From assembly GCF_015624425.1 (NCBI RefSeq), contig NZ_CP049919.1, positions 2,170,001 to 2,234,000 on the forward strand: DNA of 64,000 nt, given 5' to 3'. Below, piece after piece: positions 42,354 through 55,203 of this stretch. Each line of letters starts with the position of its first letter. The stretch's first letter is position 1. The notes under the pieces are model-generated. The model ran no database searches, had not been told where the DNA came from, and saw only the letters and a list, made by a program, of their open reading frames with translations. The translations under genes and the position numbers were made by a program. This DNA is from Roseateles sp. DAIF2. GTDB lineage: Bacteria; Pseudomonadota; Gammaproteobacteria; Burkholderiales; Burkholderiaceae_C.

Positions 42354-42980
42354 CTAAGGCCCGAGGCGCAGCCCGGCCCGCCGGCCCAGCGCCTCCAGGC
42401 TCCAGCCGCGGCCCAGCAGCAGGCGGCGCGTCTGCAGCGCCTCGCATGGCGCGGCGCCGATCTCGCGGCCTAGATAGGCCAGGCGCTTGTCGCGTAGGTC
42501 CACGTAGGCCGACTCGTACTGCCGCGCCAGCGTCTGCCACAGCGCATGGGCGCCCTCGGACTGGCGCGCGCCGCTGAGCAGGCAATGGCGGCCCGCCTCC
42601 AGCACGCGGCGGTAGATCGCGCCGGCCAGGCCGCGGCGCTGGTAGGCGGCGCGAAAGCGCGAATGCGGCGCGCGCAGATGGCGGTCGGCGCGCCGGTCCA
42701 GCTCGATCAGGCGGTTGAACACGGTGTAGCCGGCCAGGCGGTCGCGCGCGATGTCCTCGACATAGACATACAGCTCGCCATCGGCCTCGCGCTGGCGCAG
42801 CAGCAGGTCGGGCGGGCCGAAGCTCTGGCCGGCCAGGCCATGCAGCGGATCGCCGGGTCTTCGCATCCGGGCCTGCAGCGCGTCGAGTTCGCGCTCCAGT
42901 TCGTCGGGCGGCAGCTGCACGTCGATGCGCAGCGCCAGCGGGCGCGGCCGGGCCAGGCAGGCGGCCAGCAGCGCGCTCAT
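42354..42980 (-). CDS. GNAT-like N-acetyltransferase
   Basis: 208 residues from ATG 42980, overlapping the solenoid gene by four bases (ATGA). The acetyl-CoA pyrophosphate loop is AAYQRRGLAGAIYRRVLEAG (Q-x-x-G-x-A), preceded by the strand YVYVEDIARDRLAGYTVFNR and followed by SGARQSEGAHALWQTLARQY, which looks like the GNAT motif B helix. An N-terminal beta segment (ALRIDVQLPPDELEREL) is unlike standard GNATs. Coupled to an unusual repeat protein, which could be its scaffold or substrate. Target unknown. Confidence 0.6.
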   Translation of the reverse strand: MSALLAACLARPRPLALRIDVQLPPDELERELDALQARMRRPGDPLHGLAGQSFGPPDLLLRQREADGELYVYVEDIARDRLAGYTVFNRLIELDRRADRHLRAPHSRFRAAYQRRGLAGAIYRRVLEAGRHCLLSGARQSEGAHALWQTLARQYESAYVDLRDKRLAYLGREIGAAPCEALQTRRLLLGRGWSLEALGRRAGLRLGP

Positions 42981-43858
42981 GGCTCGTCCTCCTCGGCCCA
43001 GCAGCCGCTGAGCAGGGCCGCGGGGCGCGCCGCCGCCCGCACCCGCGCGCTGCTGGGCCAGGCCTCGGCGCGCACGTCCAGACCGGCATAGATGCCATAG
43101 CCGGGGCCGGCCTCCAGCGGCCCGCCGGCGAGCAGGCTTTCGCCGGCCTTGATCGCGCCGGCGGCCCGGATCGCGCCGCCGGCGCGTATGCCCCAGCCGG
43201 CCTGCAGATGGCCGCCGCAGCGCAGCCCGGTGCCGGCCTTGATGCCCTGGGCGGCGTGCAGGTCCGCGCCGGTTTCGACCGCGCCGCCGGCCCACAGGCC
43301 CTTGGCGCAGTCGAGCGCGCCGGCGACGCGCAAGGCCCGACCGATGCGCAGCGCGCCGGCCAGGCGCAGGCCGGCGCCGACCTCCAGGTCCCAGGCGGCG
43401 CGCAGCCCGCCGCCGCCGCTCAGCGCCGCGCCGACCTCGATGCCCCAGTCGGCACGGATGTCGTCGCCGGCCTCGAGCCGACCGCCGCAGCGGATCGCGC
43501 CGCCGCTGCGCAACTGATCGCCGGCGATCAGGTCGCCGCCGACCGCCAGGCCGGCGCCGGCCTCGATCTGCCGGCCGCAGCGCAGCAGGCCCTCGATGCG
43601 GACGGCGCCGCGTACGCGCAGGCTGCCGGCGAAGACCAGGGCCTCGGCCTCCAGATGTTCGAGCGCCAGTTCGGCATCGGTGGGGCCGAACTGGTCCAGC
43701 AGCCAGCAGGCGTCGGCGATGCGGCCTTCCCGCACCAGCGCGTCGAGCAGGGCCTGGTAATCGGTGCTGGCGGCGGGGCGCTGGCGGTGCCGCAGATACC
43801 AGCGCAGGCCATCGGCGCAGGGGCGCTTGGCCTTGACGAAGTTCTTCGTGAGTTCCAT
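42977..43858 (-). CDS. Hexad-repeat beta-solenoid protein with helical N-terminal domain
   Basis: 293 residues. An N-terminal helical domain (1-65: NFVKAKRPCADGLRWYLRHR, YQALLDALVREGRIADACWL) precedes an almost uninterrupted run of about 26 six-residue repeats with pattern [L/I/V]-x-[A/V/C]-G-x-x, such as LIAGDQ, LRSGGA, IRCGGR, LEAGDD, IRADWG, from about residue 95 to 265. Such periodicity builds a beta helix, as in hexapeptide and bactofilin proteins, but lacks the usual loop breaks and enzyme residues. It contains few charged bridges and several Cys. Coupled to the GNAT gene. I do not recognise the family. Confidence 0.65.
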   Translation of the reverse strand: MELTKNFVKAKRPCADGLRWYLRHRQRPAASTDYQALLDALVREGRIADACWLLDQFGPTDAELALEHLEAEALVFAGSLRVRGAVRIEGLLRCGRQIEAGAGLAVGGDLIAGDQLRSGGAIRCGGRLEAGDDIRADWGIEVGAALSGGGGLRAAWDLEVGAGLRLAGALRIGRALRVAGALDCAKGLWAGGAVETGADLHAAQGIKAGTGLRCGGHLQAGWGIRAGGAIRAAGAIKAGESLLAGGPLEAGPGYGIYAGLDVRAEAWPSSARVRAAARPAALLSGCWAEEDEP

Positions 43859-43986
43859 GACGAGTCATTCCGGACGTGGGGAGATCACGCGACCGGGACG
43901 GGCTCGCGCCGGCTGATGCCGGCCAGGAAGGGAAAACTAGCTGAGGTGGCCCCGGTCGCTCCGCGGTGGCCGTGCGGGAGGCTCGC

Positions 43987-44151
43987 TCAGGACGGTTGCC
44001 CGGCCCGAGCCGCCCGCACGGCTTCGGAAAGCACGGCGGTAACACCGCTCAGGCTGGCGGCGTGGCTGGGGCTGCCGGCACAGGCCGCGGGCGCACGACG
44101 ACCGGCCGCGGCGGCGGCGGCGATGTCGTGGTGCGGTTGGCGGCGGGGCAT
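43987..44151 (-). CDS. Doubtful small ORF of 54 residues
   Basis: Reads MPRRQPHHDIAAAAAAGRRA and ends LSEAVRAARAGQPS. Ala-rich, with no clear ribosome site. It lies in the 313-base gap between the solenoid gene and the DUF72 gene, which is otherwise without feature. Could be spurious. Confidence 0.2.
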   Translation of the reverse strand: MPRRQPHHDIAAAAAAGRRAPAACAGSPSHAASLSGVTAVLSEAVRAARAGQPS

Positions 44152-44171
44152 GGGCGGAACGGGGAAGAGGG

Positions 44172-46822
<2,651 letters not shown>

Positions 46823-46823
<1 letters not shown>

Positions 46824-47087
46824 GGCCTGCTAGCGCTGCGGCAGCAGGTCGCGTTGTGATCAGAAAGGCCGCAGGCAAGGCGCAAACCGCAGCCGGGTTG
46901 GACACCCGGCGAGGATTTGCAACGCCGCATGCGGTCTTTCTGGTCACAACCCTTCGGGAAGGCCCGCCCCCAGGGGCCACTCGTCGTTGCAACGCTGGCC
47001 CGCACGCGAGTGCGGGCGGCGCGCTGCGCCTAGATTGGCTCCTGGGGGCGGGCCTTCGCGGCCTACTGCCGCAGCGCTAGCAGGCCC
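46823..47087 (+). repeat. Cloverleaf element of nested inverted repeats
   Basis: Outer stem 46823-46844/47066-47087 is a perfect 22-bp inverted repeat. Arm 1 pairs 46853-46872 with 46931-46950 (20 bp, two mismatches that are G-U wobbles in plus-strand RNA) and encloses GCCGGGT/ACCCGGC (46892-46898, 46904-46910). Arm 2 pairs 46958-46974 with 47041-47057 (17 bp perfect) and encloses GCCCGCAC-GCGA-GTGCGGGC (46998-47017), a stem closed by a GNRA tetraloop. The whole forms a three-way cloverleaf of 265 bases with no ORF. It could be a MITE-like element, or a structured RNA. Confidence 0.75.
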
Positions 47088-47100
47088 TCTAGGTGCACCG

Positions 47101-47138
47101 CCCCGCGGCCGCGGGGTGAAAAGGGCGGCAAAGCCCTT
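47101..47138 (+). repeat. GC palindrome and adjacent stem-loop upstream of the peptide transporter
   Basis: CCCCGCGGCCGCGGGG (47101-47116) is a perfect 16-base palindrome, and AAGGGC (47121-47126) pairs with GCCCTT (47133-47138). The two follow the cloverleaf and precede the binding-protein gene; neither has a T-run. The stretch 47139-47285 holds no other visible signal. Confidence 0.4.
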
Positions 47139-47285
47139 ATGATCTCGCCCTTGCCTCCAGCGCGCGCGGCCATAAGCCGGGCACTCTCGGGGGCTCGTTG
47201 TTTTTGGTGGGTGCCCGCCCAAGCCCGACCCGAGGGGCTTGCCGACCGTGCGCCCGTGCTCCGTCAGAGGATAGGTAGGGTTCGC

Positions 47286-49538
47286 ATGCAAGGGCTTCCT
47301 GGTTTCGCCGCGTTGCGCGGCATCGGCCTGGCGCTGGCCGCCGCAGCGGCGACGCTGGCGCTGACCGCCTGCAACAACAGCCCCTATGAGCTGGGTGCGG
47401 CCAAGTCGAACACGATCTACAACTCCTTCGACGAGCGCTCGCCGCGCTATCTGGACCCGACCGCGTCCTACAGCAACCCGGAATCGGTCTACACCTACCA
47501 GATCTACGAGCCGCTCTACGCCTACCACTACCTGAAGCGGCCCTACCAGCTGGTGCCCAAGGTGGCCGAGCGGGTGGTGCATCCCTATTACCTGGACAAG
47601 GACGGCAAGCGCCTGCCGGACGATGCGCCGGCCGATCAGATCGCGCAGTCGGTCTACGACATCCCGATCAAGAAGGGCATCAAGTTCCAGCCGCACCCGG
47701 CCCTGGCGAAGGACGATAAGGGCAACTACCTGTACCACCACCTGACGCGCGAGCAGCTCGGCGCCAAGCGCTCGCCCTGGGATTTCCCGGTGCAGGGCAC
47801 GCGCGAACTGGTGGCCGAGGACTATGTCTATGCGATCAAGCGCCATGCGACGCCGCGCATCGAGGCGCCGATCTTCGCGATCTTCTCCGAGTATGTGCTG
47901 GGGCTGAAGGACTACGCCAAGCTGGTGCGCGAGGAGAACGCCAAGCTGCTGAAGGGCCTGCCCGAAACGACCCGCGACAAGCCCTTCCTGGACTTCCGCC
48001 AATGGCCGCTGGAGGGCGCGCAGGCGGTCGACAGCCACACGCTGCGGGTGCGCATCAAGGGCAAGTACCCGCAGTGGCAGTACTGGATGGCGATGACCTT
48101 CGTCTCACCGCTGCCCTGGGAGGCCGATGCCTTCTATGCCCAGCCGGGCATGGCGGAGAACAGCATGTCGCTGAACCAGTGGCCGCTGGGCACCGGCCCC
48201 TACATGATGACCGAGTATGTGCAGGACCGGCGCCATGTGATGAAGCGCAACCCGAACTACCGCGGCGAGCCTTATCCCTGCGAAGGCTCGGAGGCCGACC
48301 GCAAGGCCGGCCTGCTGGACGATTGCGGCAAGACCATGCCCTTCGCCGACACCATCGTCTCGACCATCGTCAAGGAGAAGGTGCCGCGCAAGGAGCTGTT
48401 CAAGCAGGGCTATCTGGACGTGCCGGAGATCGAGCGGCCCGAATGGGGCGTCGACTTCCAGGTCGACATGGACGATTCCGACGAGGTCAAGGCCGCCTAC
48501 CAGGCCAAGGGCTTCAAGTTCCCCCTGGTGACCGACATCAACAGCTGGTACCTGGGCTTCAACTGGATGGACCCGGTGGTCGGCAAGGGCGACACGCCCG
48601 AGCAGCAGCTGAAGAACCGCAAGCTGCGCCAGGCGCTGTCGATCGCGATCGACTGGGAGGAGGGCTACGGCCGCATCTTCCGCGCCAAGGGCGGCGTGGC
48701 CGCCCATGGGCCGGTGCCGCCGGGCGTGTTCGGCTCGCGCGAGGAGGAGCCGGGCTACTTCAATCCGGTGACGCACCGCCTGGTCAATGGCGAGGTGCAG
48801 CGTCGTCCGATCGAGGACGCGCTCAAGCTGCTGGCCGAGGCCGGTTATCCCGACGGCCGCGACGCCAAGACCGGCAAGCCGCTGGTGCTGAGCTACGACT
48901 ACCAGCGCACCACCACGCCCGAGATCAAGGCCGAACTGGACTGGATGGTCAAGCAGTTTGCCAAGCTGGGCGTGCAGCTGGAGATCCGCGCCACCGACTA
49001 CAACCAGTTCCAGGACAAGGTGCTCAAGGGCAAGCACCAGATCTTCTGGTGGGGCTGGCTGGCCGACTATCCGGACGCGGAGAACTTCCTGTTCCTGCTC
49101 TACGGCCCGAACAGCAAGTCCAAGCATGAGGGCGAGAACACCGCCAACTACGAGAACCCCGAGTACGACCGCCTGTACCGCCGCATGCAGACCCTGGACG
49201 ATGGTCCGGAGAAGCAGAAGGTGATCGACCAGATGGTGCAGATCGCGCGCGAGGACTCGCCCTGGGCCTGGGGTTACTGGCCCTATGTGGGCCTGGCCTT
49301 CCAGCCCTGGGTCTACAACGGCAAGCCCGGCATCATGATCCGCGACATGGCGCGCTACTACCGCGTCGACCCGCAGCAGCGCGCGGCCAAGCAGGCCGAA
49401 TGGAACCGCCCGATCTGGTGGCCGCTGCTGCTGTTGCTGGCCGGCGCCGCCGCGATCATCTGGACCACCCGCAGCTCCTTCCGTGCCCGCGAACTGGCGA
49501 CGGCCAAGGGCTACGACGCCGCCCGCAACGCCGCCTGA
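47286..49538 (+). CDS. Family 5 peptide ABC transporter substrate-binding lipoprotein
   Basis: 750 residues from ATG 47286 (MQGLPGFAALRGIGLALAAA). A lipoprotein signal ends LALTACNNS (lipid on Cys). The large SBP family 5 body includes TYQIYEPLYAYHYLK, the ligand-pocket region WPLGTGPYMMTEYVQDRRHV and KNRKLRQALSIAIDWEEGYG. It is longer than OppA/YejA (about 540-610). Unusually, a C-terminal hydrophobic helix WWPLLLLLAGAAAIIW (about 710-725) with a short basic tail would add a second anchor. First gene of a four-gene peptide importer, downstream of ldcA and the cloverleaf. Confidence 0.88.
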   Translation: MQGLPGFAALRGIGLALAAAAATLALTACNNSPYELGAAKSNTIYNSFDERSPRYLDPTASYSNPESVYTYQIYEPLYAYHYLKRPYQLVPKVAERVVHPYYLDKDGKRLPDDAPADQIAQSVYDIPIKKGIKFQPHPALAKDDKGNYLYHHLTREQLGAKRSPWDFPVQGTRELVAEDYVYAIKRHATPRIEAPIFAIFSEYVLGLKDYAKLVREENAKLLKGLPETTRDKPFLDFRQWPLEGAQAVDSHTLRVRIKGKYPQWQYWMAMTFVSPLPWEADAFYAQPGMAENSMSLNQWPLGTGPYMMTEYVQDRRHVMKRNPNYRGEPYPCEGSEADRKAGLLDDCGKTMPFADTIVSTIVKEKVPRKELFKQGYLDVPEIERPEWGVDFQVDMDDSDEVKAAYQAKGFKFPLVTDINSWYLGFNWMDPVVGKGDTPEQQLKNRKLRQALSIAIDWEEGYGRIFRAKGGVAAHGPVPPGVFGSREEEPGYFNPVTHRLVNGEVQRRPIEDALKLLAEAGYPDGRDAKTGKPLVLSYDYQRTTTPEIKAELDWMVKQFAKLGVQLEIRATDYNQFQDKVLKGKHQIFWWGWLADYPDAENFLFLLYGPNSKSKHEGENTANYENPEYDRLYRRMQTLDDGPEKQKVIDQMVQIAREDSPWAWGYWPYVGLAFQPWVYNGKPGIMIRDMARYYRVDPQQRAAKQAEWNRPIWWPLLLLLAGAAAIIWTTRSSFRARELATAKGYDAARNAA

Positions 49539-49551
49539 GGCCGCAAGCACC

Positions 49552-50535
49552 ATGCTGAACTACATGATCCGCCGGCTCGGCTACGGCATCCTGATCCTGA
49601 TCGGGGTGAACCTGTTCACCTTCTTCCTGTTCTTCTCGGTCAACACGCCGGACGACATGGCGCGCCTGAACATCGGCGGCAAGCGCGTCACGCAGGAGCA
49701 GATCGAGAAGTGGAAGGTCGAGCGCGGCTACGACAAGCCGCTGTACTGGAACGAGGCCGAGGCCGGCAGCCAGAAGCTCACCAAGACCATCCTGTGGGAA
49801 CGCTCGGTCTCGCTGATGATGCTGGACTTCGGCCGCTCCGACGCGCGCCAGGCGATCAACATCGGCCATGAGATCAAGACCCGCATGGGCGTCAGCCTGC
49901 AGCTGGCGGTGCCGCTGTTCATCCTGCAGGTGATCATCAGCACGGCCTTCGCTTTGCTCCTGGTGTTCTTCCGCAATTCGCGGATCGACTTCTGGGGCGT
50001 GGTGCTGTGCGTGCTGATGCTGTCGATCTCCAGCCTGTTCTACATCATCGTCGGCCAGTACTTCTTCTCGCGCGTGCTCAAGCTGGTGCCGATCAATGGC
50101 TATGCGGCGGGCCTGGACGCGGTCAAGTTCCTGGCGCTGCCGATCGCGCTGTCCCTGCTGTCGCGCCTGGGCGGCGAGGCGCGGCTGTACCGCGCGATGC
50201 TGCTGGAGGAGGTGGGCAAGGACTATGTGCGCACCGCGCGGGCCAAGGGGCTGTCGGAGCAGGTGGTGCTGTTCCGTCATGTGTTGCGCAATGCGCTGAT
50301 CCCGATCATCACCAGCGCCGGCGCCTACCTGCCCTATGTGTTCCTGGGCTCGCTGGTGTTCGAGAGCTTCTTCGGCATCCCGGGCCTGGGCGCCTTCGTG
50401 ATCGAGGCGATCACCGGCCAGGACTTCGCCATCGTGCGCACGATGGTGTTCCTCGGCGCACTGCTCTACATCGCGACCAATGTCGTGATCGACATCGCCT
50501 ACACCTTCGTCGACCCGCGGGTCCGCCTCGCCTGA
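49552..50535 (+). CDS. Peptide ABC transporter permease, OppB/YejB type
   Basis: 327 residues from ATG 49552 (MLNYMIRRLGYGILILIGVN), with about six membrane segments. The amphipathic start IRRLGYGILILIGVNLFTFF and the EAA loop DYVRTARAKGLSEQVVLFRHVLRNALIPI are diagnostic of the OppB group. Contacts the fused ATPase through that loop. Fourteen bases after the binding protein and 15 before the second permease. Confidence 0.93.
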   Translation: MLNYMIRRLGYGILILIGVNLFTFFLFFSVNTPDDMARLNIGGKRVTQEQIEKWKVERGYDKPLYWNEAEAGSQKLTKTILWERSVSLMMLDFGRSDARQAINIGHEIKTRMGVSLQLAVPLFILQVIISTAFALLLVFFRNSRIDFWGVVLCVLMLSISSLFYIIVGQYFFSRVLKLVPINGYAAGLDAVKFLALPIALSLLSRLGGEARLYRAMLLEEVGKDYVRTARAKGLSEQVVLFRHVLRNALIPIITSAGAYLPYVFLGSLVFESFFGIPGLGAFVIEAITGQDFAIVRTMVFLGALLYIATNVVIDIAYTFVDPRVRLA

Positions 50536-50550
50536 TCGCCTGGGAGCATC

Positions 50551-51990
50551 ATGGGATTCAAGTTCGTTCTGCTCTGGACCGACGTCGCGCTGTGGGCCCT
50601 GTTCGCCGCGCTCGCCGCCTATGTGCTGCGCATCCGCGCGCTGCCCAATCTGCGCGCCACCTGGGTGCGCGTGCTGCGCGATCCGGCCGCGCTGTCGGCC
50701 GGCCTGGTGCTGGGCCTGTTCCTGATCCTCACCGCGCTGGACAGCGTGCATTTCCGCCGCGCGCTGCCCTCGGCACCCGGTGCGGCGACCTTCTACGACA
50801 CGCATACCGAATCGGTGCTGGACCTGCTGCTGGCGCGCCAGATCGAGATGCGCGAGGTCAGCTATTCGCGCCCGCTGGCCTACCAGGGGCTGAACAAGGA
50901 AAGCATCACCGATGCGGCCGGCCAGACCCGGCGGGATTTTCCGCGCCTGGCCTTCGGCGGCGCGCACCTCACCGATCCGGCGAGCGAATGGGCCGGCGAT
51001 GTGCGCGGTCGCGCCTTGACCGGGCTGGCCGGCGGTGCGCTGGCCGCGGCGGCGGCGCTGGCGCTGTTCGCCGCCGCGCTGGCGCGCGGCCATGGCGGTT
51101 TTACGGCCGCGCTGCGTGACCTGCTGGCGGACCGCACCCATTACCCGCTGCGCGCGGTCTGGCTGACCCTGGCCGTCACCCTGCTGTTGGCCGGGCCGGT
51201 GGTGGCGCTGATGGGCTCCTACCATGTGTTCGGCACCGACCGCACCGGCAACGACGTGCTCTACCAGGCGCTGAAGAGCGTGCGCACCGCCTTCGTGATC
51301 GGCGCGATCTCGACCCTGGCGACCCTGCCGCTGGCCCTGGGCCTGGGCATCCTGGCCGGCTACTTCAAGGGCTGGGTCGACGAGGTGATCCAGTACATCT
51401 ACACGACCTTGAGCTCGGTGCCCAATGTGCTGCTGATCGCGGCCTGCGTGCTGATGGTGCAGGTCTTCCTGGACAAGAATCCGGGCCTGTTCGAGACCGG
51501 CGCCGAGCGCTCGGACCTGAAGATGTTCCTGCTCTGCGTGATCCTGGGCGTGACCGGCTGGGCCGGCCTGTGCCGCCTGGTACGCGGCGAGACCCTGAAG
51601 CTACGCGAGCTGGACTATGTGCAGGCCGCCACCGCCTTCGGCGTCAGCGATGCGCGCATCATGGCGCGCCACATCGTGCCCAATGTGATGCACCTGGTGC
51701 TGATCACCGTGGTGCTGAGCTTCTCCGAGCTGATCCTGTATGAGGCGGTGCTGACCTATGTCGGCGTCGGCGTCGACCCGAGCATGAACAGCTTCGGCGG
51801 CATGATCAATCTGGCGCGCTCGGAGATGTCGCGCGAGCCGGTGGTGTGGTGGAGCTTCGCCGCCGCCTTCGGCTTCATGGTGACCCTGGTGCTGGCCGCC
51901 AACCTGTTCGCCGACGGCGTGCGTGACGCCTTCGACCCGCGCGCGCGCAACCTGCGCCCGCGCGTGCTCAAGCCCATCGCGAAGAGCTGA
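50551..51990 (+). CDS. Peptide ABC transporter permease, OppC/YejE type, extended
   Basis: 479 residues, against about 300-340 for ordinary OppC/YejE. The C-terminal two thirds is the standard permease (GTDRTGNDVLYQALKSVRTAFVIG, EAA loop DYVQAATAFGVSDARIMARH, then FSELILYEAVLTYVGVGVDP). The first 205 residues add two or more membrane helices and a periplasmic segment (HTESVLDLLLARQIEMREVS) that might interact with the enlarged binding protein. ABC-loop and permease residues are intact. Confidence 0.9.
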   Translation: MGFKFVLLWTDVALWALFAALAAYVLRIRALPNLRATWVRVLRDPAALSAGLVLGLFLILTALDSVHFRRALPSAPGAATFYDTHTESVLDLLLARQIEMREVSYSRPLAYQGLNKESITDAAGQTRRDFPRLAFGGAHLTDPASEWAGDVRGRALTGLAGGALAAAAALALFAAALARGHGGFTAALRDLLADRTHYPLRAVWLTLAVTLLLAGPVVALMGSYHVFGTDRTGNDVLYQALKSVRTAFVIGAISTLATLPLALGLGILAGYFKGWVDEVIQYIYTTLSSVPNVLLIAACVLMVQVFLDKNPGLFETGAERSDLKMFLLCVILGVTGWAGLCRLVRGETLKLRELDYVQAATAFGVSDARIMARHIVPNVMHLVLITVVLSFSELILYEAVLTYVGVGVDPSMNSFGGMINLARSEMSREPVVWWSFAAAFGFMVTLVLAANLFADGVRDAFDPRARNLRPRVLKPIAKS

Positions 51991-51996
51991 CCCATC

Positions 51997-53853
<1,857 letters not shown>

Positions 53854-54438
53854 GTGATGCAAGCGGTATTTAACTGGTTATCTACTGCTCTGTTTTGTCC
53901 GGAACTCGCGGTTGCTGGATGTAATTGAGTGACAGCCTGCGTATCGGCTGTTGCCGGCACGCATCATTGCGTGATGTAGCCCTAAATACGTTTTCAATCC
54001 TTGCTAACACGGTAACTTCATGGAAAGTCGCCTATCGCACAAGCGGTCTTGCTGGGGTAAGCCCCAAGAAGGGCCCTGTCAGCTTGGTTTAAGATGCCGC
54101 CCAGTCCGGACAGCGTGCTGTAACTGTGTTACGGCCGATGGTTGGGATATGGATGGCCCGCAGGCCTAGCGTCGGCGGGCACTTTTTTTGTTGAGTGTTT
54201 GGTCTCCACCGTGTCGCGATTTTTTGGCCATCATGCACCCCCTATCTGCGGTAAAGGCTTGGGGGAACTGGTATGCGCTGTGATACAACACCGTCCCGCG
54301 CACCTTGCCGGTGCCAAGGACGCTGCCGCAGCCCGAGCGGCGGCACGGCACGCCGCTTGCTACGGCCCGGCGTGATACGTCACAGCCACCCCCGCACGCA
54401 TCGATGAATGAGTTTCGCAGTTTGATGAAGGAGCGCGC
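53854..54438. other. 585-base intergenic region, AT-richer than its surroundings
   Basis: No ORF is convincing. It contains the hairpin CACGCA-TCAT-TGCGTG (53958-53973) and a possible intrinsic terminator GCCCGC (54156-54161) with GCGGGC (54175-54180) followed by seven T (54183-54189). A TAAGAT hexamer at about 54089 could be a -10. The transcript from there to the terminator would be near 100 nt, a possible small RNA. Its composition differs clearly from the adjacent coding DNA. Confidence 0.45.
54156..54189 (+). terminator. Terminator-like hairpin upstream of tonB
   Basis: Six-bp GC stem GCCCGC/GCGGGC with a 13-base loop followed by TTTTTTT. It lies 300 bases after the ABC operon and so may close a short independent transcript. 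Confidence 0.5.
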
Positions 54439-55086
54439 ATGAACTTTGCGCAGGAGAAGCAGGGGGCATCCCGCTTCACAGGCATCGGCATCGTGATTTT
54501 TATCCACGTGCTGGCCATCTGGGCCTTGGCCGCCGGCTTGCATCGCAAGGCCATCGAGGCGATCAAGGGTCCGATCGACGTGAAGGTCGTGGAGGAGAAG
54601 GTCAAGCCGCCGCCGCCGCCCGAAAAGGTCGTGCCGCCGCCGCCCGACATGAAGGCCCCGCCGCCGCCGTTCGTGCCGCCGCCGGAGGTGCAGGTCACCG
54701 CACCGCCGCCGCCCAACGCGATCCAGGCCCCGGTGTCCAACGTCCCGCCGCCGACGCGCGAAGTGGCCGCCACGCCGCCGCCCGCACCGGCGCCGGCCCC
54801 GGCACCCGTGGCACGTCCGGCCAAGATCACCGCCGGCATGGTCTGCACCAAGATGGGCAAGCCCGAGGTGCCGGCCGTCAACTGGAGCGGCGAGGCCCTG
54901 TACAAGGCCACCGCCACCGTCAAGGCCGGCCGCGTGACCGCGGTTGAAATCGCATCGCTGCGTGGCGGTGTGGATCGTCGGGCCCAGCGTGCGCTGATCC
55001 AGGCGATCACCGACACGCTGAAGGACACCTACGAGTGCCCCGGCGATCACGTGTTCGAGCAGGAATTCCAGTTCCGCATCGAATAA
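54439..55086 (+). CDS. tonB: Energy transducer TonB
   Basis: 215 residues: N-terminal helix (GIGIVIFIHVLAIWALAAGL, residues about 14-33), a proline-rich spacer (PPPPEKVVPPPP, repeated PPP pairs, about 52-125) and a C-terminal TonB domain (ALYKATATVKAGRVTAVEIA ending FEQEFQFRIE). It links the inner-membrane motor to TonB-dependent receptors such as that at 37568. First gene of the TonB-ExbB-ExbD-ExbD set, with GAAGGAG before the ATG. Confidence 0.9.
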   Translation: MNFAQEKQGASRFTGIGIVIFIHVLAIWALAAGLHRKAIEAIKGPIDVKVVEEKVKPPPPPEKVVPPPPDMKAPPPPFVPPPEVQVTAPPPPNAIQAPVSNVPPPTREVAATPPPAPAPAPAPVARPAKITAGMVCTKMGKPEVPAVNWSGEALYKATATVKAGRVTAVEIASLRGGVDRRAQRALIQAITDTLKDTYECPGDHVFEQEFQFRIE

Positions 55087-55122
55087 GCACAGAGCGTCCC
55101 AGAAGCACACGTACCCCACATG

Positions 55123-55147
55123 GGGGTCGGGCCACGAGCCCGGCCCC
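55123..55147 (+). promoter_or_regulatory. Stem-loop between tonB and exbB
   Basis: GGTCGGGC pairs with GCCCGGCC over CACGA just upstream of exbB, after a CCCCACATGGGG dyad. No T-run. It may adjust the relative amounts of tonB and exbB mRNA. Confidence 0.35.
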
Positions 55148-55203
55148 ACGTTACCAACCTGAGTTCCGATCTCTCTCGATCTCTCTACGTAGGAGTTGAC
55201 TCC

